Source: Salmonirosea aquatica (GTDB lineage Bacteria; Bacteroidota; Bacteroidia; Cytophagales; Spirosomataceae). Taken from it: DNA of 64,000 bases. Below, piece by piece: positions 22,881-31,687 of the stretch. Location: contig NZ_WHLY01000002.1 of assembly GCF_009296315.1 (NCBI RefSeq), positions 5,864,501-5,928,500 of the forward strand. The letters run 5' to 3'. Every line of letters begins with the position of its first letter. Position 1 is the stretch's first letter. The position numbers and the translations under genes are program-made. The notes below the pieces were generated by a model. That model ran no database searches, was not told the DNA's origin, and saw only the letters and a program-made list of their open reading frames with translations.

Positions 22881-23049
22881 TTCTGTACAGGTCGGTTAGT
22901 TGGCGCAGGGCCTCGCCCTTGCGGCTGGTATCGGCTTCCAGTATCCGTTCCCGCTCGCGCAGGTTGATGTTCTGGCACATCGTCACTGCGTAGGCGATGC
23001 TGGTCAGCACCAGGCACACCAGCAGTATTTTGTTGAGCATGGGCTTCAT
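22759..23049 (-). CDS. Possible inner spanin (Rz-like)
   Basis: From the ATG at 23049, which overlaps the upstream stop by ATGA, the product is 96 residues. It has one N-terminal membrane helix (MLNKILLVCLVLTSIAYAV) and a periplasmic charged helix (RERERILEADTSRKGEALRQ). That is the Rz layout. The next gene begins inside it in another frame. Together they may fuse inner and outer membranes at lysis. Confidence 0.5.
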   Translation of the reverse strand: MKPMLNKILLVCLVLTSIAYAVTMCQNINLRERERILEADTSRKGEALRQLTDLYRNEKKRDSVAHPGLYGEYPSLDVLRANRTRFGLPAGTPANR

Positions 23050-25217
23050 AGCATCAGGTTGGCCACATGGGGCCGCTTGCCGAATACCCGGCCGGTAAAG
23101 GTTTTCCCGTTGATCATTACTGAGAAATTCCGCCATTCCAGCCCAGCGTAAGGGTCCAGGAAAAATACTGTAGCCTGGTTACCCTTTATGCGCACCTGGC
23201 AGATGCCCCGCTTTTCGCGGTTGGCCGTCAGCACGTCGGAGCCGTCAGCTTCGGTACTGTAGTTTTTTCCATCGATGGAAAAAGGCAGGTACCTGCGCTC
23301 ACCGCCCTCCGTGGCCTGGCACTGGCTGGGCAGTGTCACGGCTCCGACGTAGAAGCCATCCAGGGCGGCATCCGGCTCGGGTTGGAATTCGCCCTCGAAA
23401 CTATTCCGGTCGGCCCGGATTCTCAATCCATTCAGGGATGTTTTCGCCGGATTGTAGCTTAAATTCAGGGTGGTCGCATCGCGGTTGCGGGTGGCCTGGC
23501 CATCCCACACCCATAGCCCGTCGCCATACCACATACTTATGAAACCGTCCGAAACGGCTTCTTCATAAGGCAGTACGGCCAGCGAAGAGGTTAGGACGGT
23601 ATGGCCCGCTATGTTGTTTTGCCAGGCAAAGCCGGGCGCGTAGCCCTGCTGGAAGATTTCGAGAAAATTCCAGGTGAAGCCGATGGCTTGGTAGCCGGCG
23701 CGCTTAATAATCTCGTAGTGGGAAATTCGGTTGAAAACGGAGCGCGGAAACTCGACCGGATCGTTGCCGTAGTTTTTCACATTCACGGTGTTGATGGTGG
23801 TGCCGAAGGATCGGAAGTACTCATCCCGGATGATCAGCTCCGGAGCACTGGCACTGTACTTCCACCGTATATCAGCCTCCCAGATCGGCTTGGTCATGAA
23901 ACCGTAGCCGCCGTAGTCCGGACTCAGGAAATACGGGTACCCGGCCTGCTTGTATCTTTCCGTGAGGCGCTCCATGATCTGGCGCACCTGGGCGGAGCCA
24001 TGCGGCAGCCAGATCTCGCCCTCGTTGGTCTCGAAGGCGGCCGCCCCGTGCAGGGGCCAGCGATCGGCGGCCGCGCGGTAGTAGTCGCGGCTGCCGGTCG
24101 TGGTGGTGATGCCCAGCACCCGGCAGCCCACCACGCGGCCCAGCTGCTGTTGCAGCGGCAGACTGGCATCGGTCACGTGCGTTTCGCCCCGGCTCAGGCG
24201 CAGTTGGCTGGAAACGCCTGCCACGCTAGCGTTGAAGCCCAGCATTTTTCCGGATGAAATCGTATTGGCCGGCGCGCGGTAGGGCCAGCTCATGGTGTGC
24301 TCGCCCTGGTACCAGCCCGGGGTGATGTCCAGCCAGGCCAAGTCACCGGCAGCGTCATCGTCGCTGTTCAGCAGGATGATGGACTGCCCGCCCACATCCG
24401 AGCGGGTACCCCAGGTGTAGGAGGCGCTGGGCTGGTACCAGGTGTTGGCTGGCTCGGTGACGTTCCAGCGGGCGGTGTAGTCCAGCCCCCGGACGTAATG
24501 ATGTTTCGTGATCGACAACACTCCCGTCCGGGAATGGTAGGCGTAATTAGTCAGCGGCGTCGCACTCTTGATCACCGTGTTGTTGATGGCGTACCAGTAC
24601 TCGAATCCGGAGCGGAGCGGAAAGGGAGCCCGATCGGTGATCAGATAGCCGTTGTCAGTCGGTGTCAAGACGATGTCCAGGTAAGTCGTGTCGGTGCGGC
24701 CCACGTACGTGTAGCGTGCACCCAAGGTGCGGTCCGGTACGGGTGTCGGGATTTCCCCCACGGATTTCGGGACCGTGAATTCCCGTGGCTCCGAGGTACC
24801 CCGGCAGGTGTTTGCGATCAGTTGCAGGGTGTAGATACCCGCAGGCAGCGTTTCGTAGCCGAGCGTCAGGGTATTGGACTTCGGCTCGATCTTGCCTGTG
24901 CGCTTCGGGGTACCTGATTGCAGGATCTGAAAATCCATCCCGAGTACTTTCTCGCCGTGGAAGACCACGACCAGCGACTGCTCCGTGACACTGGAAATGC
25001 TCCGGATTTCGGGACCGGCCTTGCAGGGTTCCAGAACGGGCTGCGAAGGAATAACGGGAGGCAAAACGACTACGGGGGGCTGCTTGGCCAGTACCGAATC
25101 GACGTATTGCCTCACATAGGCTTCGGAGGCGATCCGGCCGGGGGGAATCACGCTTTGCCCCAGGCACGCCCCCGACCACACGAGCCCCAGCACTAGACAG
25201 TTCACAAATTTTTTCAT
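23046..25217 (-). CDS. Large secreted protein with Sec signal, unknown
   Basis: The ATG at 25217 gives 723 residues beginning MKKFVNCLVLGLVWSGACLG and then Q, a clear signal peptide. A Pro-rich linker (VVVLPPVIPSQP) and an Ig-like region follow (SVTEQSLVVVFHGEKV, then TLPAGIYTLQLIA). The remaining 550 residues are aromatic and beta-rich and may be an enzyme-like barrel, but I recognise no active site. It lies between capsid and lysis genes. A secreted phage protein of this size is unusual. It might be a cell-surface or polysaccharide-active protein. Confidence 0.6.
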   Translation of the reverse strand: MKKFVNCLVLGLVWSGACLGQSVIPPGRIASEAYVRQYVDSVLAKQPPVVVLPPVIPSQPVLEPCKAGPEIRSISSVTEQSLVVVFHGEKVLGMDFQILQSGTPKRTGKIEPKSNTLTLGYETLPAGIYTLQLIANTCRGTSEPREFTVPKSVGEIPTPVPDRTLGARYTYVGRTDTTYLDIVLTPTDNGYLITDRAPFPLRSGFEYWYAINNTVIKSATPLTNYAYHSRTGVLSITKHHYVRGLDYTARWNVTEPANTWYQPSASYTWGTRSDVGGQSIILLNSDDDAAGDLAWLDITPGWYQGEHTMSWPYRAPANTISSGKMLGFNASVAGVSSQLRLSRGETHVTDASLPLQQQLGRVVGCRVLGITTTTGSRDYYRAAADRWPLHGAAAFETNEGEIWLPHGSAQVRQIMERLTERYKQAGYPYFLSPDYGGYGFMTKPIWEADIRWKYSASAPELIIRDEYFRSFGTTINTVNVKNYGNDPVEFPRSVFNRISHYEIIKRAGYQAIGFTWNFLEIFQQGYAPGFAWQNNIAGHTVLTSSLAVLPYEEAVSDGFISMWYGDGLWVWDGQATRNRDATTLNLSYNPAKTSLNGLRIRADRNSFEGEFQPEPDAALDGFYVGAVTLPSQCQATEGGERRYLPFSIDGKNYSTEADGSDVLTANREKRGICQVRIKGNQATVFFLDPYAGLEWRNFSVMINGKTFTGRVFGKRPHVANLML

Positions 25218-25232
25218 GAGTTTTAAATTTGA

Positions 25233-25262
25233 AGACAGCCCGGACATACGGCCGGGCTGTCT
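25233..25262. promoter_or_regulatory. Strong stem-loop between capsid and secreted-protein genes
   Basis: AGACAGCCCGG (25233-25243) pairs with CCGGGCTGTCT (25252-25262), 11 of 11 with an 8-base loop. On the minus strand no real U-tract follows, so it may slow polymerase or stabilise the capsid message rather than end it. This would keep capsid RNA in excess. Confidence 0.5.
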
Positions 25263-25285
25263 GGTTTTTAGGTTGCGCCGCCTGC

Positions 25286-26533
25286 TTAGGGCGCGGTGTA
25301 GGTGACCATCTTGAAGCCGAACACCCCGCTGACGTCCTTGAAGACGTTGCTTGCATCAGATGTAAAAAAGCCAAGGGGACGGATGAAGTTACCGGCGCTG
25401 ATACTGGGCTTCCAGATCTTGGTCGGCAGGTCGTTGACATCCATGCCGCGCTGCACCCGAAGGTCGAGGGCGAAGGGCAGGGCCGAAGGTACGTTCACCT
25501 GCCCTGGCTCCATTTCGCCCGAGAACTGGTTGATGCTGAGGTACGCCATACCCAAACTAGTGTCGTAGTTCTCAAAATCCTCGTCCTTGAGGTAGGTATA
25601 GGAACGGTCGTGGGCCGAAACCTGCTCGAAGGCCACCGCGCCCGGATCGATGTAGATCGCCTGATCCTGCCCGTACTCGGTGTCGATGTCCTCGTCGTAG
25701 TAGAACACCCAGGGTAGCTGGGCGTAGACCTTGGCAAAGTCCACCCCGTCGTTATTGGCCACCATGTAGGCCATGCTGCGGTGCCAGCGCATCCATGCGC
25801 CACCGCCGATCAGCACGCCTTTGCCGCCGAACTTGTTCATCGTACGGGTATTCATCAGCACCTCGCGCGGGCCGATCAATGCCACATCGCCTGGCCCCTT
25901 GGCCTCGTAGCCGTTGACCAGCACCAGCGGAGCGGCGGCTGTGGGTAGCACCGTGCCGGGATAGGCCTTGTTCTTGCCCACGCGGGCGATCAGCTGCTGT
26001 AGAACGTACTTGTTGTAGGGCCGGAACAGCCATGGCTCCATATCACGGTACATCTTCGCGCCGATGTTGCCCAGATAGCCAGACAGCGTCGCGTCGAGGC
26101 GCATCTTACCCGCCAGGTAGTCGGCAATGTACTGCTGGGCCCGAGGTTCCAGCAGCTCCTTACGCACGTCCTGCTTGAAGTGCTTCTCGACGTGGTAGTC
26201 GTACTTGACCGTCAGCGTCGTGGCGGCACCGGCCTCCACCGGCGCGGGGTCCACCCGCAGCCGCTCGGTCAGCACCGCACCACCCGCACCCTGCGGGTTG
26301 TAGGTCACGTCCACGTGCAGGATCGGCACCTGTCGGGAACCGATGTTGCGCCAGGCCAAGGAGGTGCTGTCGGTGATCATCTTGGGGTTGATCGCCGCTC
26401 GGATCTCGTTGAAGGCCGGATCCTGCACCGCCGCCACCGCGCCCAGGGTGTTGAACTTGTAATCGTTGTTGATCGTGTGGCGGATTGCCGCCGTCAGTAC
26501 CCGGGCCGTGCCCAGGTTCACATTGTTTGCCAT
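25286..26533 (-). CDS. Major capsid protein candidate
   Basis: The 415-residue protein follows directly after a scaffold-like gene, the usual position of the major capsid protein. It starts MANNVNLGTARVLTAAIRHT. It has a central segment with bound-loop features (NKFGGKGVLIGGGAWMRWHR) and a beta-rich C-terminus with few Cys. The size fits a HK97-fold capsid, but I cannot see the fold from sequence alone. Confidence 0.6.
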   Translation of the reverse strand: MANNVNLGTARVLTAAIRHTINNDYKFNTLGAVAAVQDPAFNEIRAAINPKMITDSTSLAWRNIGSRQVPILHVDVTYNPQGAGGAVLTERLRVDPAPVEAGAATTLTVKYDYHVEKHFKQDVRKELLEPRAQQYIADYLAGKMRLDATLSGYLGNIGAKMYRDMEPWLFRPYNKYVLQQLIARVGKNKAYPGTVLPTAAAPLVLVNGYEAKGPGDVALIGPREVLMNTRTMNKFGGKGVLIGGGAWMRWHRSMAYMVANNDGVDFAKVYAQLPWVFYYDEDIDTEYGQDQAIYIDPGAVAFEQVSAHDRSYTYLKDEDFENYDTSLGMAYLSINQFSGEMEPGQVNVPSALPFALDLRVQRGMDVNDLPTKIWKPSISAGNFIRPLGFFTSDASNVFKDVSGVFGFKMVTYTAP

Positions 26534-26595
26534 AGTTTCTATTATCAGAATTAATTGTTTACTTAATTAGGTACCTACGGCCGCACCTGCGGCCC

Positions 26596-27444
26596 TCAGC
26601 CCATTGATTCGGTCTGCCATTGGTCGGCTACCGACGATCCGGCCTTCGCCGCCCCCTTTCCAGGATCGAACGTGCCCTGTTGTCCGCCGCCGTCCGACTT
26701 TCGGGCGTAGTCGCGCGTGGCGTCCAGCAGCAGGTCGTCGATGCCGTAGTGCTTGGCGCCGTCGACGTGGGGTGTACCCTGTTCGTTGAGCAACTCGAAG
26801 CTGCCATCCTCGGTACGGCTGATGGTGAGTTTCTTGGACTTGGCCAGTGAATGCACCTTCGGAATCATCACCCCGCGGATAATCTCCTCCTTGGCGTACT
26901 CGCCCGCCAGATCCTTCACGCCGGACACCTTCGTGAACAGCGCCTCGTTCATCAGCCGCGTCTCGTAGCGGCCCGCGACCTCCTTCTCCTTGGCTTCCAG
27001 GGCAGTCTTACCGGATTCCTCGGCGGCCTTCAGCTTACCCGTCAGCTCGATGATCATCGCGTTGGCGGCCTTGCCATCCTCCGTACTTCCGGTGGTCTTG
27101 GCCTTTTTGGTGGCCTCAAGCACTTCGGTGAAGTCGTCGGCCAGCATACCCAGCTTGGCCACCCCTTGGGTGGATTTGATCTTGTTGTACTTTTCCTCAC
27201 CGATGGCGTCCTTCAGCTTTTCGAGCTTCTCGTCGAGCTTGGCGTCCATGCTGTTGTAGATTTCCGCCTGCCCGGCCTTTTTCTGCTCGGTGGCGAAGAC
27301 CGGGATCTGGTTCGACAGCTTGTCGAAGTACGGAAGCAGCTCGTCCTCATTTTCGATAGCTTCGAGTTTCTGCGTTTCCTCTTCGGTGAATTTTAATCCA
27401 ATTGCCTTAGCGGCCAGTAATAATGATGACACTATCTTTTTCAT
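26596..27444 (-). CDS. Head scaffold-like protein
   Basis: The 282-residue product is dominated by charged helices (AKAIGLKFTEEETQKLEAIE, then MDAKLDEKLEKLKDAIGEEK and LTGKLKAAEESGKTALEAKE). It ends in a Gly/Gln-rich tail, the composition of phage scaffold proteins. It lies just before the capsid candidate. No protease triad is visible. Confidence 0.6.
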   Translation of the reverse strand: MKKIVSSLLLAAKAIGLKFTEEETQKLEAIENEDELLPYFDKLSNQIPVFATEQKKAGQAEIYNSMDAKLDEKLEKLKDAIGEEKYNKIKSTQGVAKLGMLADDFTEVLEATKKAKTTGSTEDGKAANAMIIELTGKLKAAEESGKTALEAKEKEVAGRYETRLMNEALFTKVSGVKDLAGEYAKEEIIRGVMIPKVHSLAKSKKLTISRTEDGSFELLNEQGTPHVDGAKHYGIDDLLLDATRDYARKSDGGGQQGTFDPGKGAAKAGSSVADQWQTESMG

Positions 27445-27536
27445 TTCATTTGCCCGAAGGCCGGTTAGTTTTTTACGATTGCCGGGAAGTCTCCCTCTCG
27501 GCCAGTTGTTAATATTTATTCGTCAATAATTCATAC

Positions 27537-28181
27537 TTATAACTCCACCAGCTCACCGCCTTCGATGAAGCCGATCAGCCGGGCGTTGTCGAGGTACATC
27601 GGCTGACCCTTACGGGCGCCTTTCTCCCAGCGGGGCATTTCCTCCCAGTGGCCCTTGGTGCAACTCGGGCGGAGCTTGGCGACCACGACTTCGGACTCTC
27701 CGTCGACCGTACGCGTATCCGGCCCGTCGCATTCATACACTACGGTGGTATTGTAGGGTGCCTCGTCGTAGCGTTTCTGCGCGGACAGCTTTTTCTCCGA
27801 TGCGTCGGCAGCGGCCTTTTTGGCGTCCTTTTCAGCCTGTTCTTTCACCAGCGCCTGCTCGGCGGCAATCTCGGCGGCCATCTTCCTTTCCAGGGCGGCC
27901 TTGTCGGCGGCATACTTGTCGGCGGCATCACGCTGTGCCTGTCCTTCAGCCTCCTTTTTCTCGGCTTCGGCCTTGGCGGCGGCATCCTTGGCGGGATCGA
28001 TGTACTCGGCCGGCACGTCCTTTCCCTTCATTTCCTCATAGGCCTCCTTGTCGGTCTCAGCCACCTCGGCGGCTTTGGCCTCCGCTTTGGCCTTCAACGC
28101 ATTGGCCTCTTCAATGGTAACTTCTTTCTTTTCGGCGGCGGCCTTTTCGGCGGCAGCCTTAGCCTCTGATTCTTTTGACAT
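27537..28181 (-). CDS. Ala/Lys/Glu-rich coiled-coil virion-region protein
   Basis: From the ATG at 28181 (MSKESEAKAAAEKAAAEKKE) the product is 214 residues. The first 150 form an almost continuous Ala/Lys/Glu helix with many A-A-E-K repeats. The last 60 are a compact basic beta unit with two Cys. The DNA is repetitive at codon level. A second scaffold or head-internal protein is possible. An upstream in-frame ATG at 28232 gives an unlikely N-terminus. Confidence 0.6.
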   Translation of the reverse strand: MSKESEAKAAAEKAAAEKKEVTIEEANALKAKAEAKAAEVAETDKEAYEEMKGKDVPAEYIDPAKDAAAKAEAEKKEAEGQAQRDAADKYAADKAALERKMAAEIAAEQALVKEQAEKDAKKAAADASEKKLSAQKRYDEAPYNTTVVYECDGPDTRTVDGESEVVVAKLRPSCTKGHWEEMPRWEKGARKGQPMYLDNARLIGFIEGGELVEL

Positions 28182-28244
28182 AGTCGTATTGGTTTGTTGA
28201 AAAATTATTGATTGAAATACAGGTAAAATCATTCATACTTTAGG

Positions 28245-28529
28245 CTAGTCACAGCGGTCTATTTCTTCTTCGGTGCGGGCTTCCAGGCCCTCGTGATGCT
28301 GTGGGTCAGCGGCATCGAGCTTCTTGTGGGTGGCTTTCGAGTCCCGGCGAGCATTGTTAAGCAGCATAATCACCAGCACCCCGTTGGCCATGTAGGTGAA
28401 GCGGTCTATCCCGTCCCAGCCCCACGCGTGGTAGGTAATCCAGGAGAGGGCCAGATAGGCCCCAAAGCCCCACCACTGCGAAAGCAGCCACTCTACACTG
28501 TCTGTGAAATGCGCGAAAAGCCTACTCAT
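28245..28529 (-). CDS. Small two-helix membrane protein, iron-permease-like
   Basis: The 94-residue product has two membrane helices (about 14-36 and 42-60). The end of the second (YMANGVLVIMLLNNARRDSK then A-T-H-K-K-L-D) resembles the low-affinity iron permease family, where Q-N-x-x-N-R-D and a K-L-D follow the last helix. It overlaps the MuF-like gene by ATGA. Why a head operon carries it is unknown. Confidence 0.55.
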   Translation of the reverse strand: MSRLFAHFTDSVEWLLSQWWGFGAYLALSWITYHAWGWDGIDRFTYMANGVLVIMLLNNARRDSKATHKKLDAADPQHHEGLEARTEEEIDRCD

Positions 28530-29359
28530 GTAGCCATCTGGTTATTGATGTATAAGTACATGGCCTTACTGACGGGCAATAACCGGTGGCGGCAGTTATA
28601 GCCGCCCACGTACCAGAAGATACTCTGAGCCGTCGTACCGGGAATCCGTCCGGCCCATTTCAGCGCCGCCCAGCCTTCCACCTCCTTCTTGGGGTAGGCC
28701 CGGCCCAGGCGACTGTTACAGAAGCCCCGTGTGGTTTTGATCCGGCCGCCCATGTAGTAGAAGTACCGAGCCCCCACCGACTCGCTGACATTGAGCGTAT
28801 AGCTGCGGCTGAACTGGTAGAGCGCATCGGAGGCATAGGTGCTCACGGCCTTGGTACTCAAACCCTCCCGCACCAGCAGTTCCCGCAGCGACCTACGGAA
28901 CTCGGCCTTCGTGCTACGGGTGAGGATGTGCTGTTGCAGCACGGCCTCGATCGGGCTGATGTAGGTCGCCTCGATGCCCGCTCCCAGCAGGTAGGCCCGC
29001 ACGCTCTGGGCGGCCATCCGGATCTCCGACTTCATGCGCAGGATGTCGGCTCCCGAGTCGGGGTACACCCTGGCCAGGTACCGCCCCACCGTTTCCAGTG
29101 AGGTATCCATTTTTTCCAGCAGATCGCCCACCAGGGTGCCGTAGTCGGTGGAGGCCAGGAAACCAGGTACCTCCGTGCGGATCCGCATCAGCAGCATCAA
29201 ACTCAGCGACACCGGCGCCGCCGTATCGATCAGGTCCACATAGCCGTAGAGCCGATCCAGCAGCAGCCCGTTCAGACCCGTCAGCCGGTCGCCCCATCCC
29301 TCCAGGAACCCTTCGAGCTCCTCGTCCATCTGCGCTATTTCTTCGAATTCCTCCATCAC
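28526..29359 (-). CDS. MuF-like head morphogenesis protein
   Basis: The 277-residue protein is helical in its first 200 residues. Its C-terminus, YMGGRIKTTRGFCNSRLG, then YVGGYNCRHRLLPVS, matches the MuF family motif (G-x-x-x-x-x-T-R-x-x-C ... G-x-N-C-R-H). It overlaps the portal gene by 4 bases, the typical MuF position. MuF proteins assist capsid assembly and may enter the cell with the DNA. Confidence 0.75.
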   Translation of the reverse strand: MMEEFEEIAQMDEELEGFLEGWGDRLTGLNGLLLDRLYGYVDLIDTAAPVSLSLMLLMRIRTEVPGFLASTDYGTLVGDLLEKMDTSLETVGRYLARVYPDSGADILRMKSEIRMAAQSVRAYLLGAGIEATYISPIEAVLQQHILTRSTKAEFRRSLRELLVREGLSTKAVSTYASDALYQFSRSYTLNVSESVGARYFYYMGGRIKTTRGFCNSRLGRAYPKKEVEGWAALKWAGRIPGTTAQSIFWYVGGYNCRHRLLPVSKAMYLYINNQMAT

Positions 29360-31242
29360 AGCTGCTTGTTATTTTTGATATCCACCGGAGCATTGAGCAC
29401 GATATCCGGCAGTAGCATCGTCGGTATATCCACCGAAACCTCATCGGTCAGCTGCCGAAGAATGGCCTCCTGCTGTTTGAGCGGCAGGTCGAGGAAGTTC
29501 TCGTTAGAAAGCAGGGCCCGGTTGAGGTTGCGGTCGAAATACATCGAGAACATGAAGTCCTTCACCAGCTTCTTGTAGCTCTCGCTGCCTATCTCAGCCA
29601 CCCGGGGCAGAAAGGCGAAGGAGTACATCTTGGCTTCGTACGACAGGTAGAGGAACGGGTCGAGCACCGTGCGGAGCTGGTAACTTTTCGAGTAGTCGCT
29701 GTCCTTGCTGGTATTATCCTCCAACACCTTCTTTTCCAGCAGCGCGATCGTCTCGGTCGCATAGCCGTTCTTCTTGGCGTCGTTGAGCATTTCCCGCGTC
29801 TCCTCGGCGTTGCTCAGGTCGAAGCGGATCGGCATGACGACGGAAGGAATGCCGTTGTCGGCATCACCAGCCAGCAGCCAGCGCCCCCCCATCTCCAGCT
29901 CCCATTGCAGCAACCCGCACAGATACGAGGAGTGCTTGACCAACATCCTGTACATCTCCTCGCGGTCCTTGGCCTTGGCCACCCCCGACTGCACCTGAGG
30001 CGTTTGGAGGGCAAAGAGCATCTTCATGCCCGAATACACCTTCTTTTCCAGCCGCTCGTATTCCTTCACGAGCTCCTGAAGGCCCTCGATCGGCCGGGGG
30101 ATGAAGCCACCGGGTACGGGCGGCAGGCTCACGCCCTCCTTGTCGGTGAAGCCCATTTTCTTGGCCACGGAATAAATGAAGACATCAAGCCCGCTCCCGC
30201 TCACGTCCTGCCCCGTGCCGTTGCAAACAGGGCAGTTGTCACTGACACCCGGCATCAGCCGCCCGTCTTCATCCCGACGTGGCACCAGCCCGTCCTTGCA
30301 ATCCTTGCCACTGCACCTGTTCAGGCTGATGCGCCATTCCTGGGCGTGGATGTGGTGGACGATCTCAATCTGGATGTCGTTGTAGCGGGCCTGGGCGTCG
30401 CGGATGTGCGGATAGACCCGCTTGTGCAGCGTCTGGTATAGCTCGCTGCCGTAGGCATCGCGCTTGGCCAGTTTGCGCCCGATCTTGCGGGCGGGCAGCG
30501 TGCGGCACTGGTGGCGTAGCGGCATGAACAGCTGCCGCACCCCTCCGCTGGCATCGAGTTGCTGGCTCAGCCCCCACACCTTCCACACCCGCCGACCCTG
30601 GATGGCGACCTGCTCGGCGACGGTGAAGCTCTCCGCGTCGAGGAAGTACAGGATGCGTCCGTCGCGGACGGCGGTACTGCCGGTCTCGATCAGGTTTTTC
30701 CGCTCACTTTCCAGCACGGCGAAGCGGTCGCGCTCGAAGCGCAGCACGTTGGCAGAGGGAATAATCTCAGCCACCGGCCGGTAGCGCTCGACCTCGCTGG
30801 TGGGCTGCACCTGGGGCAGGACCGCCAGCACGGCGTTTGGATCGGCGATGTAGGAGGCCTTGACGCTCTCGAAGAAATGCTCCTCCCAGGTACTGCCGCC
30901 GCGCGGCTCCATCAGCTCGCGCAACATCCTCGACTCGTCGTTGTCAGGCCACACCACCGCGTAGTCGTCGGCCTCCCGGATGTAGTCCAGCGCATCCTCG
31001 ATATCGTCGAGCAGCGTAATGAACGGGTTCTGGTAGATCTCCGCGCGGTACTTCTTATGGGCCTTCTTCTCATTGGGCCGGTTCTTGGTCAGGTACTCCG
31101 GGTACTGCTCGCCAAAGACCTTCTCGAACTCCTCCTTAACCCCCACCGCCTCGGCCATGAAGGGACAGAGCACCCCGTCCGTATTGGTGGACAGGCTCGT
31201 GCGGGTGAGGTAGGGCTGGATCTGGCGGCTGAAACTGAGCAT
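29356..31242 (-). CDS. Portal protein with zinc-finger insertion
   Basis: The 628-residue protein is the portal candidate: large, mostly helical, placed before MuF, with a long helical C-terminal half and late acidic segments. Residues about 325-365 contain CSGKDCKDG and CPVCNGTG, a four-Cys zinc-binding insert not seen in standard portals. The call rests on position, length and helix pattern. Confidence 0.65.
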   Translation of the reverse strand: MLSFSRQIQPYLTRTSLSTNTDGVLCPFMAEAVGVKEEFEKVFGEQYPEYLTKNRPNEKKAHKKYRAEIYQNPFITLLDDIEDALDYIREADDYAVVWPDNDESRMLRELMEPRGGSTWEEHFFESVKASYIADPNAVLAVLPQVQPTSEVERYRPVAEIIPSANVLRFERDRFAVLESERKNLIETGSTAVRDGRILYFLDAESFTVAEQVAIQGRRVWKVWGLSQQLDASGGVRQLFMPLRHQCRTLPARKIGRKLAKRDAYGSELYQTLHKRVYPHIRDAQARYNDIQIEIVHHIHAQEWRISLNRCSGKDCKDGLVPRRDEDGRLMPGVSDNCPVCNGTGQDVSGSGLDVFIYSVAKKMGFTDKEGVSLPPVPGGFIPRPIEGLQELVKEYERLEKKVYSGMKMLFALQTPQVQSGVAKAKDREEMYRMLVKHSSYLCGLLQWELEMGGRWLLAGDADNGIPSVVMPIRFDLSNAEETREMLNDAKKNGYATETIALLEKKVLEDNTSKDSDYSKSYQLRTVLDPFLYLSYEAKMYSFAFLPRVAEIGSESYKKLVKDFMFSMYFDRNLNRALLSNENFLDLPLKQQEAILRQLTDEVSVDIPTMLLPDIVLNAPVDIKNNKQL

Positions 31243-31256
31243 AGGAAAATGAAGTA

Positions 31257-31274
31257 GGCGGGCCCCTGCCCGCC
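31257..31274. promoter_or_regulatory. GC-rich hairpin before the portal gene
   Basis: GGCGGGC (31257-31263) and GCCCGCC (31268-31274) form a perfect 7-bp stem with a 4-base loop, between the tail-like gene and the portal gene. No U-tract follows in the minus direction. It may separate expression levels. Confidence 0.45.
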
Positions 31275-31288
31275 CGGTAAGCGAATGA

Positions 31289-31687
31289 TTAAGCGGCGAT
31301 GATCGTAAAGCAGTAGCTGCCCCAGATGCCCACCTCGTTCTCGTAGGCCACGGTGAACTTGTGCGTTCCGGCCGGCAGTACGGTGATGCTCACCGCCCCG
31401 GTCGACGCGTTGACCGCCGCCGTCACCGTGCCGGGAACCGCCTCGTTGCAGTTGTAGAACAGGCTGTAATTGCCACAGCCCCCGGCCTCCTCGTTGATCA
31501 CCCGGGTCAACCCCACCGCTCCGGCCGCTGTGCGGCTGTACGTCAGGCAGTCGCCCGCACAGCCCGCCTGCGGCGTCAGGTTCGTCAGGCCCGAAGCCGC
31601 GCCGAAGGTGTAGCGCAGGCCGCTGACGTCCAGATCGTCGAGCACCACCCCATGTAGGGCTCCAACTCTCCGGTGATACTGTTCCAC
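31289..31687 (-). pseudogene. Displaced C-terminal Ig-like frame of virion protein
   Basis: From about 31650 this frame continues the upstream gene product with VVLDDLDVSGLRYTFGAASG, then an Ig-like C-terminal domain (GTVTAAVNASTGAVSITVLP, then THKFTVAYENEV). It has several Cys. The first 12 residues of the frame are not expected to be used. It is reached by a -1 shift at G4 (31648-31651). Confidence 0.55.

Noticed and set aside
23601-24257. Plus-strand open frames opposite the secreted protein gene
   Set aside because: Shadow frames caused by strong third-position GC on the minus strand. The sense frame has a signal peptide and domain-like sequence.
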